Of a stretch of 7,762 bases of DNA, positions 1-6,111 are shown in pieces (the first letter of the stretch is position 1; every line of letters begins with the position of its first letter). A program made the position numbers and the translations under genes. Location: contig JABDRC010000237.1 of the NCBI GenBank assembly GCA_013041945.1, forward strand, positions 1 to 7,762, written 5' to 3'. Source of the stretch: Halobacteria archaeon. Lineage in GTDB: Bacteria > Pseudomonadota > Gammaproteobacteria > UBA9214. Under the pieces are notes generated by a model that saw nothing but the letters and a program-made list of their open reading frames with translations, did no database searches and was not told the origin of the DNA.

Positions 1-97
1 TCAGCCCGCAATACTTGACCATGCAGAAACGCACGAATGCTGAAATGGCCACTACGAACAAAACCAGTGCAGCAATCGTCAAGCTATCGATGTACAT
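1..97 (-). CDS. Small single-span membrane protein, paralog 1 (C-terminus off the window)
   Basis: A short reading frame starts with ATG at 97 and runs off the left edge after 32 residues with no stop. It is preceded by a strong ribosome binding site (GGAGG at 108-104, 6 bases before ATG) and a consensus-like promoter at 137-164. The protein begins MYIDSLT, has one hydrophobic segment (about residues 7-22), then an R-F-C-x4-C-G motif at residues 23-31. It aligns without gaps to the 45-residue protein encoded at 502-639, with 15 of 32 positions identical, including both cysteines. That conservation plus matching translation signals makes it a real gene despite its size. I do not recognise the family. 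The paired cysteines at the membrane edge could bind metal or haem or form a disulfide, but this is a guess. Small accessory subunits of respiratory oxidases (CcoQ or CydX type) are similar in size, but I see no specific match. Confidence 0.72.
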   Translation of the reverse strand, partial: MYIDSLTIAALVLFVVAISAFVRFCMVKYCGL

Positions 98-136
98 GAG
101 ACACCTCCAGTCAGTCAGATACTACAGTTATGGTTA

Positions 137-164
137 ATATTATCATATTCTAATCTATTGTCAA
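137..164 (-). promoter_or_regulatory. Sigma70-type promoter of mini-gene 1
   Basis: Read on the minus strand there is a perfect -35 box TTGACA (164-159), a 16-base AT-rich spacer and a -10 box TAATAT (142-137). Transcription would start near 130, giving a leader of about 33 bases that contains the GGAGG site at 108-104. The element lies in a clearly AT-rich stretch (about 119-165) directly upstream of the 97-start mini-gene. The near-consensus boxes suggest strong expression from a promoter separate from that of mini-gene 2. Confidence 0.65.
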
Positions 165-501
165 CAGATCCCGCCCCGGGCGAGCTGCTTCATCAGTCGA
201 TCCCGTGATCTACCACTATGTTTTTATTGAATATTTATTCAGCTTATGGCGGCGGGAACAACTCCCGGTTTGCTGCAGTTCATTGACAGAAACCGGCATC
301 CTGCGTACCCGTCTGCCCGGATGCGGGCAGCGCCACTGACCGGCACCGGATCCGCCCGCGCAGGGCCGGCCGGCAACACTGGAAATAGCGAACCATGCAG
401 CTATCACCGGTCACGTGATATGTGGCCGGTCTATCGGTGCAATGCGGGAAAGGTTGACGCAGGCAGTCATCACCCGGCATGCCGGGTGATGACAGTCGTA
501 A
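165..501. other. Intergenic stretch with several hairpin-forming palindromes, no supported gene
   Basis: These roughly 340 bases separate the two mini-genes. Short open frames occur on both strands, but none has a ribosome binding site or a recognisable protein. The stretch contains a 7-bp stem with a 4-base loop at 313-330 (CTGCCCG/CGGGCAG), 6-bp arms TATCAC/GTGATA around a 7-base loop at 402-420, and the perfect 28-bp palindrome at 466-493. None is followed by a T-run on either strand, so they are not classical intrinsic terminators. A small RNA or a long 3' untranslated region of mini-gene 2 is possible but not shown. Confidence 0.5.
466..493. repeat. Perfect 28-bp palindrome just downstream of mini-gene 2
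   Basis: The sequence from 466 to 493 equals its own reverse complement: 14-base arms starting GTCATCACCCGG, with the centre at 479/480. Its edge is 8 bases past the TGA of the 502-639 gene. As RNA it would fold into about 12 GC-rich base pairs closed by a tetraloop. No T-tract follows on either strand, so it is more likely a transcript-end stabiliser, a Rho-dependent pause hairpin, a REP-like element or a dimeric protein operator than an intrinsic terminator. I saw no second copy in this window. Confidence 0.75.
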
Positions 502-639
502 TCACGATTGAGAGGGATCGTCGTACTGGTCGGGATTGTGCGGACCGCCACACAGCCCGAAGATACAAAAACGGACTGTGCACAAAAGTCCGACAACAAA
601 AATACCGATTGCAGTCAGTGTCAGATTATCGAAATACAT
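502..639 (-). CDS. Small single-span membrane protein, paralog 2 (45 aa)
   Basis: A complete 45-codon frame runs from ATG at 639 to TGA at 504-502. An excellent AAGGAGG site (652-646) lies 6 bases upstream of the ATG, the same spacing as in the paralog starting at 97. The protein begins MYFDNLT and has one hydrophobic helix (about residues 7-21), the shared V-R-F-C-x4-C-G motif at residues 22-31, and a short polar tail rich in Pro, Asp, Gln and Ser (32-45). The positive Arg after the helix and the acidic tail leave the orientation unclear. It shares 15 of 32 aligned residues with paralog 1. A TATAAA -10 box with a CRP/FNR-type site upstream suggests regulation by oxygen, NO or redox state. 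The family is unknown to me; an accessory subunit or maturation factor of a respiratory complex is one possibility, inferred only from size and context. Confidence 0.78.
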   Translation of the reverse strand: MYFDNLTLTAIGIFVVGLLCTVRFCIFGLCGGPHNPDQYDDPSQS

Positions 640-662
640 ACTGCACCTCCTTGTCGATATCA

Positions 663-705
663 TTTATAGCATCCTGTTGCTCAAACAAATATTGATAAGT
701 GTCAC
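663..705 (-). promoter_or_regulatory. Activator-dependent promoter of mini-gene 2 with a CRP/FNR-family site
   Basis: On the minus strand an extended -10 box (TG-C-TATAAA, hexamer at 668-663) lies upstream of the 639 start, with no good -35 box at the proper distance. A CRP/FNR-superfamily site is present: on the plus strand TTGAT AAGT GTCAC at 692-705 has the core TGA-N6-TCA, with one FNR-like half (TTGAT) and one CRP-like half (GTCAC, continuing A). Its centre at 698.5 is about 42 bases before a start predicted near 656. This is the position of class II activators that replace the -35 contact. Which regulator binds (FNR, DNR/NNR type or CRP) cannot be decided from sequence. Confidence 0.5.
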
Positions 706-837
706 AAAATGTCACGCGACATGAATTTCATACGCAAGTCTAGTTTGCAAATAGATAGCAACATAACACTGCACCGGAAAATGCATCATGCACAGAAATG
801 TGACAGACGCACTGAAACAATACTGTGTCGCAGACCA

Positions 838-851
838 GTGACACATTTCAC
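838..851. promoter_or_regulatory. Symmetric CRP-like site GTGA-N6-TCAC
   Basis: The plus strand reads GTGA CACATT TCAC, a perfect match to the symmetric core of CRP/Vfr-type sites (TGTGA-N6-TCACA), though the outermost T and A are not kept. It lies about 180 bases upstream of the predicted transcription start of mini-gene 2 and about 150 bases past the stop of the large VWA gene. No promoter is evident right next to it, so a role at a distance or a chance match are both possible. Confidence 0.3.
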
Positions 852-918
852 GCAAGATAAACCTGTCCGGAAAGACCGGAAGCAGAAATATACTGTTATA
901 AAGCCGTGAAAGGGGAAT

Positions 919-946
919 GTATGCACAGACAGAATGTCATGCATAC
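919..946 (-). terminator. Composite hairpin past the VWA gene, possible transcript 3' end
   Basis: Arms GTATGCA (919-925) and TGCATAC (940-946) enclose a second short stem GACA/TGTC around a 3-base loop, giving an 11-bp imperfect hairpin beginning about 50 bases after the stop of the 998-4030 gene. Downstream on the minus strand the sequence is ATTCCCCTTT, so a proper U-tract is missing. It may mark a transcript end or be an operator. Confidence 0.25.
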
Positions 947-997
947 TGTCGTGTTATTGCGACAGCCGGTATTTCCCTGTGCCGGCAATCCGCCGCG

Positions 998-3900
998 TCA
1001 GCTTGTCAGGCGACGGTAGATATCCGAGACTTTCAGCGGCAGTTTGCGCACCTCGTCAATGACGGCGTAATTCACTGCACCATACATGTGCGGCAAATAA
1101 TCGCGGGCCTCGTTATCGATCGTGATGCAGAACGAATGGATACCCTCACGCCTGGCCTCGATCAGTGCCTGGCGTGTGTCCTCGATACCATAGGCGCCGC
1201 GGTAGGTATCGTAGTCGTCCGGCTTGCCGTCCGACAGGGTGATAAGCAGTTTTGTGCGCGCCTCCACCTGGTGCAGCAGGTGGCACAGGTGACGGATGGT
1301 GACCCCCATGCGGGTATAGTCCCTGGGAGTGATGCCACTGATACGGCTGCGCACCTCGTCGGTGTAGTCCTCGTCGAAGCGCTTCACGCGGTAGACCTCG
1401 CAGCGCTTGCGCGTCATGCCGGAAAAGCCGTAAATCGCATAGCGGTCGCCCAGCGTCTCCAGCGACTCGCACAGCAGCACCAGTGCCTCGCGCTCGGCAT
1501 CGTTGATCCAGCCCTTGGTCGAGCCGCTCATGTCGACCATGAACATCACCGCGATATCACGCTCCAGCTTGTGCATCTTGGTAAACAGGCGCTCCGACAT
1601 TTCCATGCCCATGGTGGTGTCGGCCCAGGCCTCCACCAGCGCATCGATGTCGACGTTATCGCCGTAGGGCTGTTTCTTCAGCAGCTTGTCCTCGCCGCGC
1701 AGCGCCTCGAAGGTGCGGCGCAGGTGGGCGGTCAGACCGCGGTACTTGATCAGCGTGTCGCGCACGAAATCGTCATCGTGCGGACTTACCTCCAGCTCGC
1801 GCAACACGGCCCAGTTCTTGCGGTAGTTCTGGCGCTCGTAGTCCCATTCGTTGTAAAGAAATGCGCCCTCCTCGTGATAGGTCCCCTTCCACACGTCCTC
1901 GACATTCTGCCCGCCAATATCCCCGGCCGAGTAGGCACCGTCGCCAGCCGCATACAGGTAGTCTTCCGGGATGTCCCCGAGGTCCTGGAAGATCGACGCC
2001 ATCGTACCGCTGACATTTTCCGGCGGCGCGATCGGTTTGCCGTCAAGATTCATTTCGAAGGTGAAGCCGTCCGGGTGCTCGTCCGATTCGACCTTGCGCA
2101 GCTCGAATGGCAAACGGCGCTCGCCGTCCGCTTCCCGCGCCTCGTCTTCCTCCTCCGCGACCTCTTCCTGTGCATCCAGCAGTTCCTGCTCGAGGCGCAG
2201 CATGTGCAGGCGGAATGACTGCCGGTCGGCATCGATGCGCGCCTTGCGCACCTTGTCCACGGCATCCACCTTCATGACACCCTGGTATATCACCGGACCC
2301 GGCGCATCACTGCCTGCCAGCCGCTGCAACCAGACCAGTGTGTCTTCCAGACCGGCAACCGGATTCGACAGGTGCAGCGCGGCCTCCTGCCAGTCGCCTG
2401 CCAGTTCCAGCTGGCTGTCGGCACGAAAGCGCTCGAGCATGCGATAGACGCCCGGCAGTGTCGCCCTGATGCGGCCATCGAGACGCAGGGTTTCCAGCGC
2501 ATGGAAGCGGGCAATGAGCCGGTCATTGTCCGTAAAACGGCCGAACACCTCCCGCGGCTCGATGCGCCAGGTACCAAACCAGGTCTGGGCCCACTGGTGC
2601 ACCACCATGGCCTTGTACAGCTGAAAATTGTCCTCGCGCGCCTCGTAGCGCGCCACGGAGGCCGGCAGGAAGATGGTCTCCGTGTCGGTCCAGGCAGTAT
2701 CGCCAACCTCGATCTTCAGACGCCTCCCGTTCAGGCCATGCACGAACATTTCCAGCACGTTGACCACGTCATCGAACGCGACGCCGGTGGTGCGTGCCTT
2801 GTACTCGCGCGCAAAGGTTTCCACGTCCTTGAAAGCGGCGACGGCGGGATGCAGCCCCTTCGTGTCGTAGATGTCCATGCACGCCAGCAGCCACGCTTCC
2901 ACACCCCCGGTGTCCATCAGGCGCAGTGCCGGGCACACATGCGAGACGAAATTCAGTGCCATACCGGAACTGGTGCGCGTAACGATGCTGGCCCATTGCA
3001 ACACGAAGTCCTGCAGTTCGCGGGGAAATTCAGCCAGCGCACGCGACGGCTCCTCGGCCGCTCCCAGCGAGATCATGTGGATGTCGAGGCGCTCTTCCAG
3101 CTGCGCGGCGGTGAGCGGCATGCCGCTGGTCTGCAGAAACTCGGTCTCGTCGTACCAGCGCGCGGCGACCCCGGCCGGCAGGGTGCGCCCGTCATGCGTC
3201 TGCACGCCGAGGTGCAGCGGCTCGATGGTGCAACCGGGCAACGCCTCGCGTAACAACTGGCCCAGTCCTTCCGCCTTCCAGGTGTTTGCACCCCTGTCAG
3301 TCGACAGCCATACGCCGAGACAGTCCCTGGTGATGAGTCGCGGGAGATACTTTACCAGCCGCGCCATGTCGACCTCGCGATCCCAGAATTCACCCTTCGG
3401 ACCATGCCCGGTCGGCGGGATCGGTAAAATGACCATATCGAAGCGTCGCTGGCGGCGCAGCAGGTCCTCGACATAGTCAATGACGTTTTCCTGCACGTAC
3501 TCGATGTTGTCGCGACCGGCATTCTCGTGCGCGAGCGACAGCATATCCTCGCTGCTGTCGACGTGGACGACCGCAGCGCCCGCCTGCAATGCCTGCGCAG
3601 ACACGAAGCCGTTGCCGCCGAACAGATTCAGCACATGAATCTCATCGAGATCGTAACAGCCCTCGATGCGCTGTCTGATCCACTGCGCACACGGCAGGTC
3701 CCGACCACGCAGACCGACCCGTCCGTGCGCATCCAGCCGGCAGCAGACCGTCTGTCCCTGGATGTTCACGTGCCACTCGCGCGTCAGACCACTGCGGGTT
3801 GGCTCCCAGTGGCCACGGACACCGACATCGGCAACATAAATCCAGTCGGCATTCCAGTGACGCCCGCCGGGCTGACCGCTGGCCAGCCGGTCCGGGCTTT

Positions 3901-4030
3901 CAACCAGATACTCGCCCCAGCGTTCCAGCTTGCGCCCGTTGCCGAAATCGATCAGCTCGTAGTCATCGACCGGTGTCGCGACAAATACATCGCGGGTATC
4001 GGCCTCGGAGACGATGGGTAGCTGGACCAT
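998..4030 (-). CDS. RlmI-like methyltransferase domain fused to a NorD/CbbO-type VWA activator protein
   Basis: This is a single 1010-residue frame. ATG at 4030 is the only usable start (in-frame TAG 21 bases upstream), and it has no clear ribosome binding site. Residues about 23-300 resemble COG1092/RlmI SAM methyltransferases: YELIDFGNGRKLERWG at the N-terminus, SAM loop NLFGGNG at 135-141, acidic D158, and GPKGEFW at 210-216. The catalytic DPP expected at 203-205 reads P-I-P, so methyl transfer may be lost. Residues about 300-1010 match NorD/CbbO, with a helical region, an acidic segment (619-638), the family hallmark YNEWDYERQNYRKNW (726-740) and a C-terminal VWA domain. The MIDAS motif is intact: D833-x-S835-x-S837, T906 in YTRMG and D934 in SDGKP. 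NorD and CbbO act in the cytoplasm with a MoxR AAA+ ATPase to activate nitric oxide reductase or Rubisco; no such partner lies in the window. Ordinary NorD proteins are several hundred residues shorter, so the fusion is unusual. The target enzyme is unknown. Confidence 0.88.
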   Translation of the reverse strand: MVQLPIVSEADTRDVFVATPVDDYELIDFGNGRKLERWGEYLVESPDRLASGQPGGRHWNADWIYVADVGVRGHWEPTRSGLTREWHVNIQGQTVCCRLDAHGRVGLRGRDLPCAQWIRQRIEGCYDLDEIHVLNLFGGNGFVSAQALQAGAAVVHVDSSEDMLSLAHENAGRDNIEYVQENVIDYVEDLLRRQRRFDMVILPIPPTGHGPKGEFWDREVDMARLVKYLPRLITRDCLGVWLSTDRGANTWKAEGLGQLLREALPGCTIEPLHLGVQTHDGRTLPAGVAARWYDETEFLQTSGMPLTAAQLEERLDIHMISLGAAEEPSRALAEFPRELQDFVLQWASIVTRTSSGMALNFVSHVCPALRLMDTGGVEAWLLACMDIYDTKGLHPAVAAFKDVETFAREYKARTTGVAFDDVVNVLEMFVHGLNGRRLKIEVGDTAWTDTETIFLPASVARYEAREDNFQLYKAMVVHQWAQTWFGTWRIEPREVFGRFTDNDRLIARFHALETLRLDGRIRATLPGVYRMLERFRADSQLELAGDWQEAALHLSNPVAGLEDTLVWLQRLAGSDAPGPVIYQGVMKVDAVDKVRKARIDADRQSFRLHMLRLEQELLDAQEEVAEEEDEAREADGERRLPFELRKVESDEHPDGFTFEMNLDGKPIAPPENVSGTMASIFQDLGDIPEDYLYAAGDGAYSAGDIGGQNVEDVWKGTYHEEGAFLYNEWDYERQNYRKNWAVLRELEVSPHDDDFVRDTLIKYRGLTAHLRRTFEALRGEDKLLKKQPYGDNVDIDALVEAWADTTMGMEMSERLFTKMHKLERDIAVMFMVDMSGSTKGWINDAEREALVLLCESLETLGDRYAIYGFSGMTRKRCEVYRVKRFDEDYTDEVRSRISGITPRDYTRMGVTIRHLCHLLHQVEARTKLLITLSDGKPDDYDTYRGAYGIEDTRQALIEARREGIHSFCITIDNEARDYLPHMYGAVNYAVIDEVRKLPLKVSDIYRRLTS

Positions 4031-4084
4031 GGGAAAACCGGCAGGCGCCTAGCGTTGCCGCGTCCGGGAAAAGTCAACGCAGGG

Positions 4085-4106
4085 TGCTTTCATGACTATG
4101 AAAGCA
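4085..4106. terminator. Perfect 9-bp hairpin between the SPOR lipoprotein and VWA genes
   Basis: TGCTTTCAT and ATGAAAGCA (4085-4093 and 4098-4106) form a perfect stem closed by GACT. The hairpin begins about 46 bases after the lipoprotein stop and 55 bases before the start of the VWA gene. On the minus strand it is followed by CCCTGCGTTGACTTTTCCC, so the T-run is displaced and short. It could end or attenuate transcription, or stabilise the upstream mRNA. A weak TTGACT follows it but lacks a convincing -10 box, so I do not call a promoter for the VWA gene. Confidence 0.4.
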
Positions 4107-4152
4107 TACACGACCCGGCAAGCGATGTGCCTGCATGGATCGCGGAAAACCG

Positions 4153-4827
4153 TCAGCGGCGCGCGACCCAGGTGTCCTGCAGGCCCAGCCGGGTACGAAT
4201 GTTGCCGGCTTCCGCACTGGCGGCACGGAACGAATCGAATCCCGCCACACGCAGGCGGTAGATGAGCTTGCCTTTGACCGTGGCCGCCACCTGCTCCACG
4301 TATACGCCCTCATCGATGAACTCGGCCTGTTTGCGGGAGGCATATGACTCATTGGCGTAGGATGCCAGGTTGATCACCCAGTCACCTTCGCCAGGTGGCG
4401 GCGCGACGGGTGCGGCAGGCGGGTCATATCGCGGCACCGGCGCCCTGACCGGTGGTGGTGGCGCGGCGGGCGGATCGGGCAGCCTGCGCGGTGGATTGGA
4501 GGCAAGCACGATCGCCGGTCTCACCGGTTGCTGCTCGATCGGCAGTTCGCGAGCACCGGCGGTGTGCAGGCCCTGCCGTGACTCCGCCGCATTGACCTGC
4601 AGGGCATCCACACGTTGTGCAAGTTGCTGCAGACCGGCTTCCAGTGCGGCGAGTCGCTCATCGGTGGTACCGCGCGCAGCCGAACCCGGGGATGTGCCGT
4701 TCGTCGGTTGCAGCACGGAGCAACCTGCGAGTGCAACCGCGAACAGCATGCCGGACATCAATGCACGCATGCTGCTGCCCGGTATTCTTCCTGTGTCCTG
4801 CCGTGCGTCCCTGTGACTGTTTCTCAT
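4153..4827 (-). CDS. SPOR-domain lipoprotein
   Basis: The protein has 224 residues from ATG at 4827. A hydrophobic stretch at residues 22-34 leads into the lipobox L-A-G-C, with Cys36 as the lipidated residue. A predicted coiled coil (about 56-82), a long Pro/Ala linker (about 100-147) and a C-terminal SPOR domain (147-224, starting GDWVINLASY) follow. SPOR domains bind denuded peptidoglycan glycans at the septum, so this is likely a membrane-anchored periplasmic protein linked to cell-wall remodelling or division. ATG 4827 overlaps the stop of the Sel1 gene (ATGA) and has GGGAG upstream, supporting translational coupling. A second ATG at 4770 (residue 20) would give a more standard 16-residue signal peptide and may be the true start. 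The next minus-strand gene starts 122 bases after the stop. Confidence 0.85.
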   Translation of the reverse strand: MRNSHRDARQDTGRIPGSSMRALMSGMLFAVALAGCSVLQPTNGTSPGSAARGTTDERLAALEAGLQQLAQRVDALQVNAAESRQGLHTAGARELPIEQQPVRPAIVLASNPPRRLPDPPAAPPPPVRAPVPRYDPPAAPVAPPPGEGDWVINLASYANESYASRKQAEFIDEGVYVEQVAATVKGKLIYRLRVAGFDSFRAASAEAGNIRTRLGLQDTWVARR

Positions 4828-6077
4828 TGCCTGCTCCCGCGCCAGCGACTGAACCAGGACGGTGAAGATTCCGTCTGCCGGCCGGCATCGACACCGCTGC
4901 CGGACACGTCCTCTTCACGGTCGAACGATGCCGCGGCATATGAACGGGCCGGTGCAGAGTGCCGGTTGTGCCAGGCACGGGCCAGCGCCTGCGCCTCGGC
5001 AAGTTGCGCGCCGGACAGGCGGTCCGCCAGCCGGTCGCGGTTCTTGATGCCCAGTTTGTTGCCGTTGGCACCGGCCAGGTTGAACCACTTGTGCGCCAGT
5101 ATGTAGTCCTGCGGCACCCCTTCGCCACTGATATACAGGTTACCGAGATTGTTCTGTGCCTTCGGGTCACCGCGCTCGGCGGCCGCCCGGTACCAGCGTG
5201 CCGCTTCCCGGTCATCCTGCGACACGCCATCGCCTTTCCGGTGCATCAGACCCAGGTGGAACTGTGCCTGCGCATGGCCCTGCCAGGCCGCCTCGTTCAG
5301 CCAGGTTACGGCCTGCAGTTCATCCCTGCTGACGCCCTTGCCGGTGCGGTAATTCATGCCAAGCTGAAACTGCGCCCCGGCATCACCCTGTTGCGCGGCA
5401 CGCGACAGCCACCTCGTTGCCATATCCATATCCTTCGGTGAACCGTCACCCTGCAGGTACATCAGGCCCAGTTTGCGCTGCGCCGGAGGGTACTGCTGGT
5501 CAGCAGCCTTCCGATACCAGTTGTTGGCACGGGTGATATTCGGCGAGACGCCTTCGCCGTGCGCCAGGTGTTCCGCCAGCTGGTACTGTGCAGCGGCCAG
5601 CCCCTGCTCGGCCGCCGCCTGCAGCAGGCGCATGATCTCTAGCGCATCACCACCCCGGACACGGTGGTCCCGGTAAAGCATGGCGAGGTTGTAGCGGGCA
5701 CCGGCGTGCCCGCTTTCTGCGGCGGCGCGATACAGTTCGGCGGCACGCACATCATCGCGCGCAACATGCCGGCCCTGTGCATACAGGAAGGCCAGCGCAA
5801 ACTGTGCATCGGGACTGGACCCGGCAGCGGCGTGCCGCAGCAGGTCGAGGGCGGCCTGTGGATCACGTGTCGTACCGGGACCCTCGAGCAGCATGATCGC
5901 TGCGTTGTATTGTGCGGCGGCGTCACCGTTCGCGGCCTGTGACTGCCAGCGCTGCAGGGCTTGCGGATAATCACCGGCCTGGAAGGCCTGTTCGGCGGAC
6001 AGGTAGCCGGCGCGCGCAACAGTGGCAAGCAATAGCAGTCCAACAGTGGTTATCCCTGCCACAACGCCTGGCTTCAT
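4824..6077 (-). CDS. Secreted Sel1-like repeat (SLR) protein
   Basis: From ATG at 6077 the protein is 417 residues: a signal peptide (MKPGVVAGITTVGLLLLATVARA, cleavage after A-R-A at about 23), a short TPR-like start, then eight consecutive Sel1 repeats of exactly 36 residues (about 48-335), typified by AQFQLGMNYRTGKGVSRD. A helical tail (AEAQALARAW) and a polar Ser/Arg-rich C-terminus follow. Sel1 repeats form superhelical protein-binding scaffolds, so a periplasmic adaptor role is likely; the partner is unknown. The frame stays open to an ATG at 6161, but a promoter at 6112-6139 lies inside that extension and the signal peptide begins at 6077, so the shorter start is chosen. GGAGG lies about 14 bases upstream of this ATG, slightly far. 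Its stop overlaps the SPOR lipoprotein start by ATGA, so the two form an operon and probably act together. Confidence 0.87.
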   Translation of the reverse strand: MKPGVVAGITTVGLLLLATVARAGYLSAEQAFQAGDYPQALQRWQSQAANGDAAAQYNAAIMLLEGPGTTRDPQAALDLLRHAAAGSSPDAQFALAFLYAQGRHVARDDVRAAELYRAAAESGHAGARYNLAMLYRDHRVRGGDALEIMRLLQAAAEQGLAAAQYQLAEHLAHGEGVSPNITRANNWYRKAADQQYPPAQRKLGLMYLQGDGSPKDMDMATRWLSRAAQQGDAGAQFQLGMNYRTGKGVSRDELQAVTWLNEAAWQGHAQAQFHLGLMHRKGDGVSQDDREAARWYRAAAERGDPKAQNNLGNLYISGEGVPQDYILAHKWFNLAGANGNKLGIKNRDRLADRLSGAQLAEAQALARAWHNRHSAPARSYAAASFDREEDVSGSGVDAGRQTESSPSWFSRWRGSRQ

Positions 6078-6111
6078 GAGCTGGCCGACATCCTCCGGTA
6101 ACGTTGCCCGT

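Larger units (their letters stand above)
706..997. other. AT-rich intergenic stretch with repeated TGTCAC/GTGACA motifs and hairpins
   Basis: No gene is supported here. It begins within a pair of TGTCAC motifs set exactly 10 bases apart (700-705 and 710-715). The second is part of an inverted repeat ATGTC-ACGC-GACAT (709-722). GTGACA recurs at 800-805 and 838-843. A small perfect hairpin TCCGG-AAAGA-CCGGA lies at 866-880 and another (GCCGG/CCGGC arms) at 965-986. Plus-strand AAGGGGA before ATG at 917 resembles a ribosome binding site, but the frame behind it is the antisense shadow of the large gene. Confidence 0.45.

Noticed and set aside
216..407. 63-codon minus-strand frame between the mini-genes
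   Set aside because: No ribosome binding site, Arg/Cys/Gly-rich without a membrane helix, and no similarity to the two mini-proteins.
246..695. 149-codon plus-strand frame across the mini-gene region
   Set aside because: It covers the opposite strand of the 45-aa mini-gene and runs through the palindrome. It has no ribosome binding site and no protein-like pattern.
866..880. Perfect TCCGG-AAAGA-CCGGA hairpin as an intrinsic terminator
   Set aside because: The stem is only 5 bp and no T-run follows on either strand, so it is noted only as part of the intergenic stretch.
786..944. 52-codon minus-strand frame after the VWA gene
   Set aside because: No ribosome binding site before the ATG, and it runs through hairpins with no recognisable pattern. 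Unlike the two mini-genes it has no paralog.
917..2218. 433-codon plus-strand open frame with AAGGGGA upstream
   Set aside because: It lies almost entirely antisense to the well-supported VWA fusion gene, has no recognisable domain, and is typical of a GC-rich shadow frame. The SD-like bases are probably chance.
2372..3253. 293-codon plus-strand open frame
   Set aside because: Antisense to the large gene, with low-complexity His/Gln/Arg-rich composition and no family match.
4038..4072. TTGACT as the -35 box of a promoter for the VWA gene
   Set aside because: No acceptable -10 hexamer lies 16-18 bases downstream (CGCTAG or GCTAGG at best).
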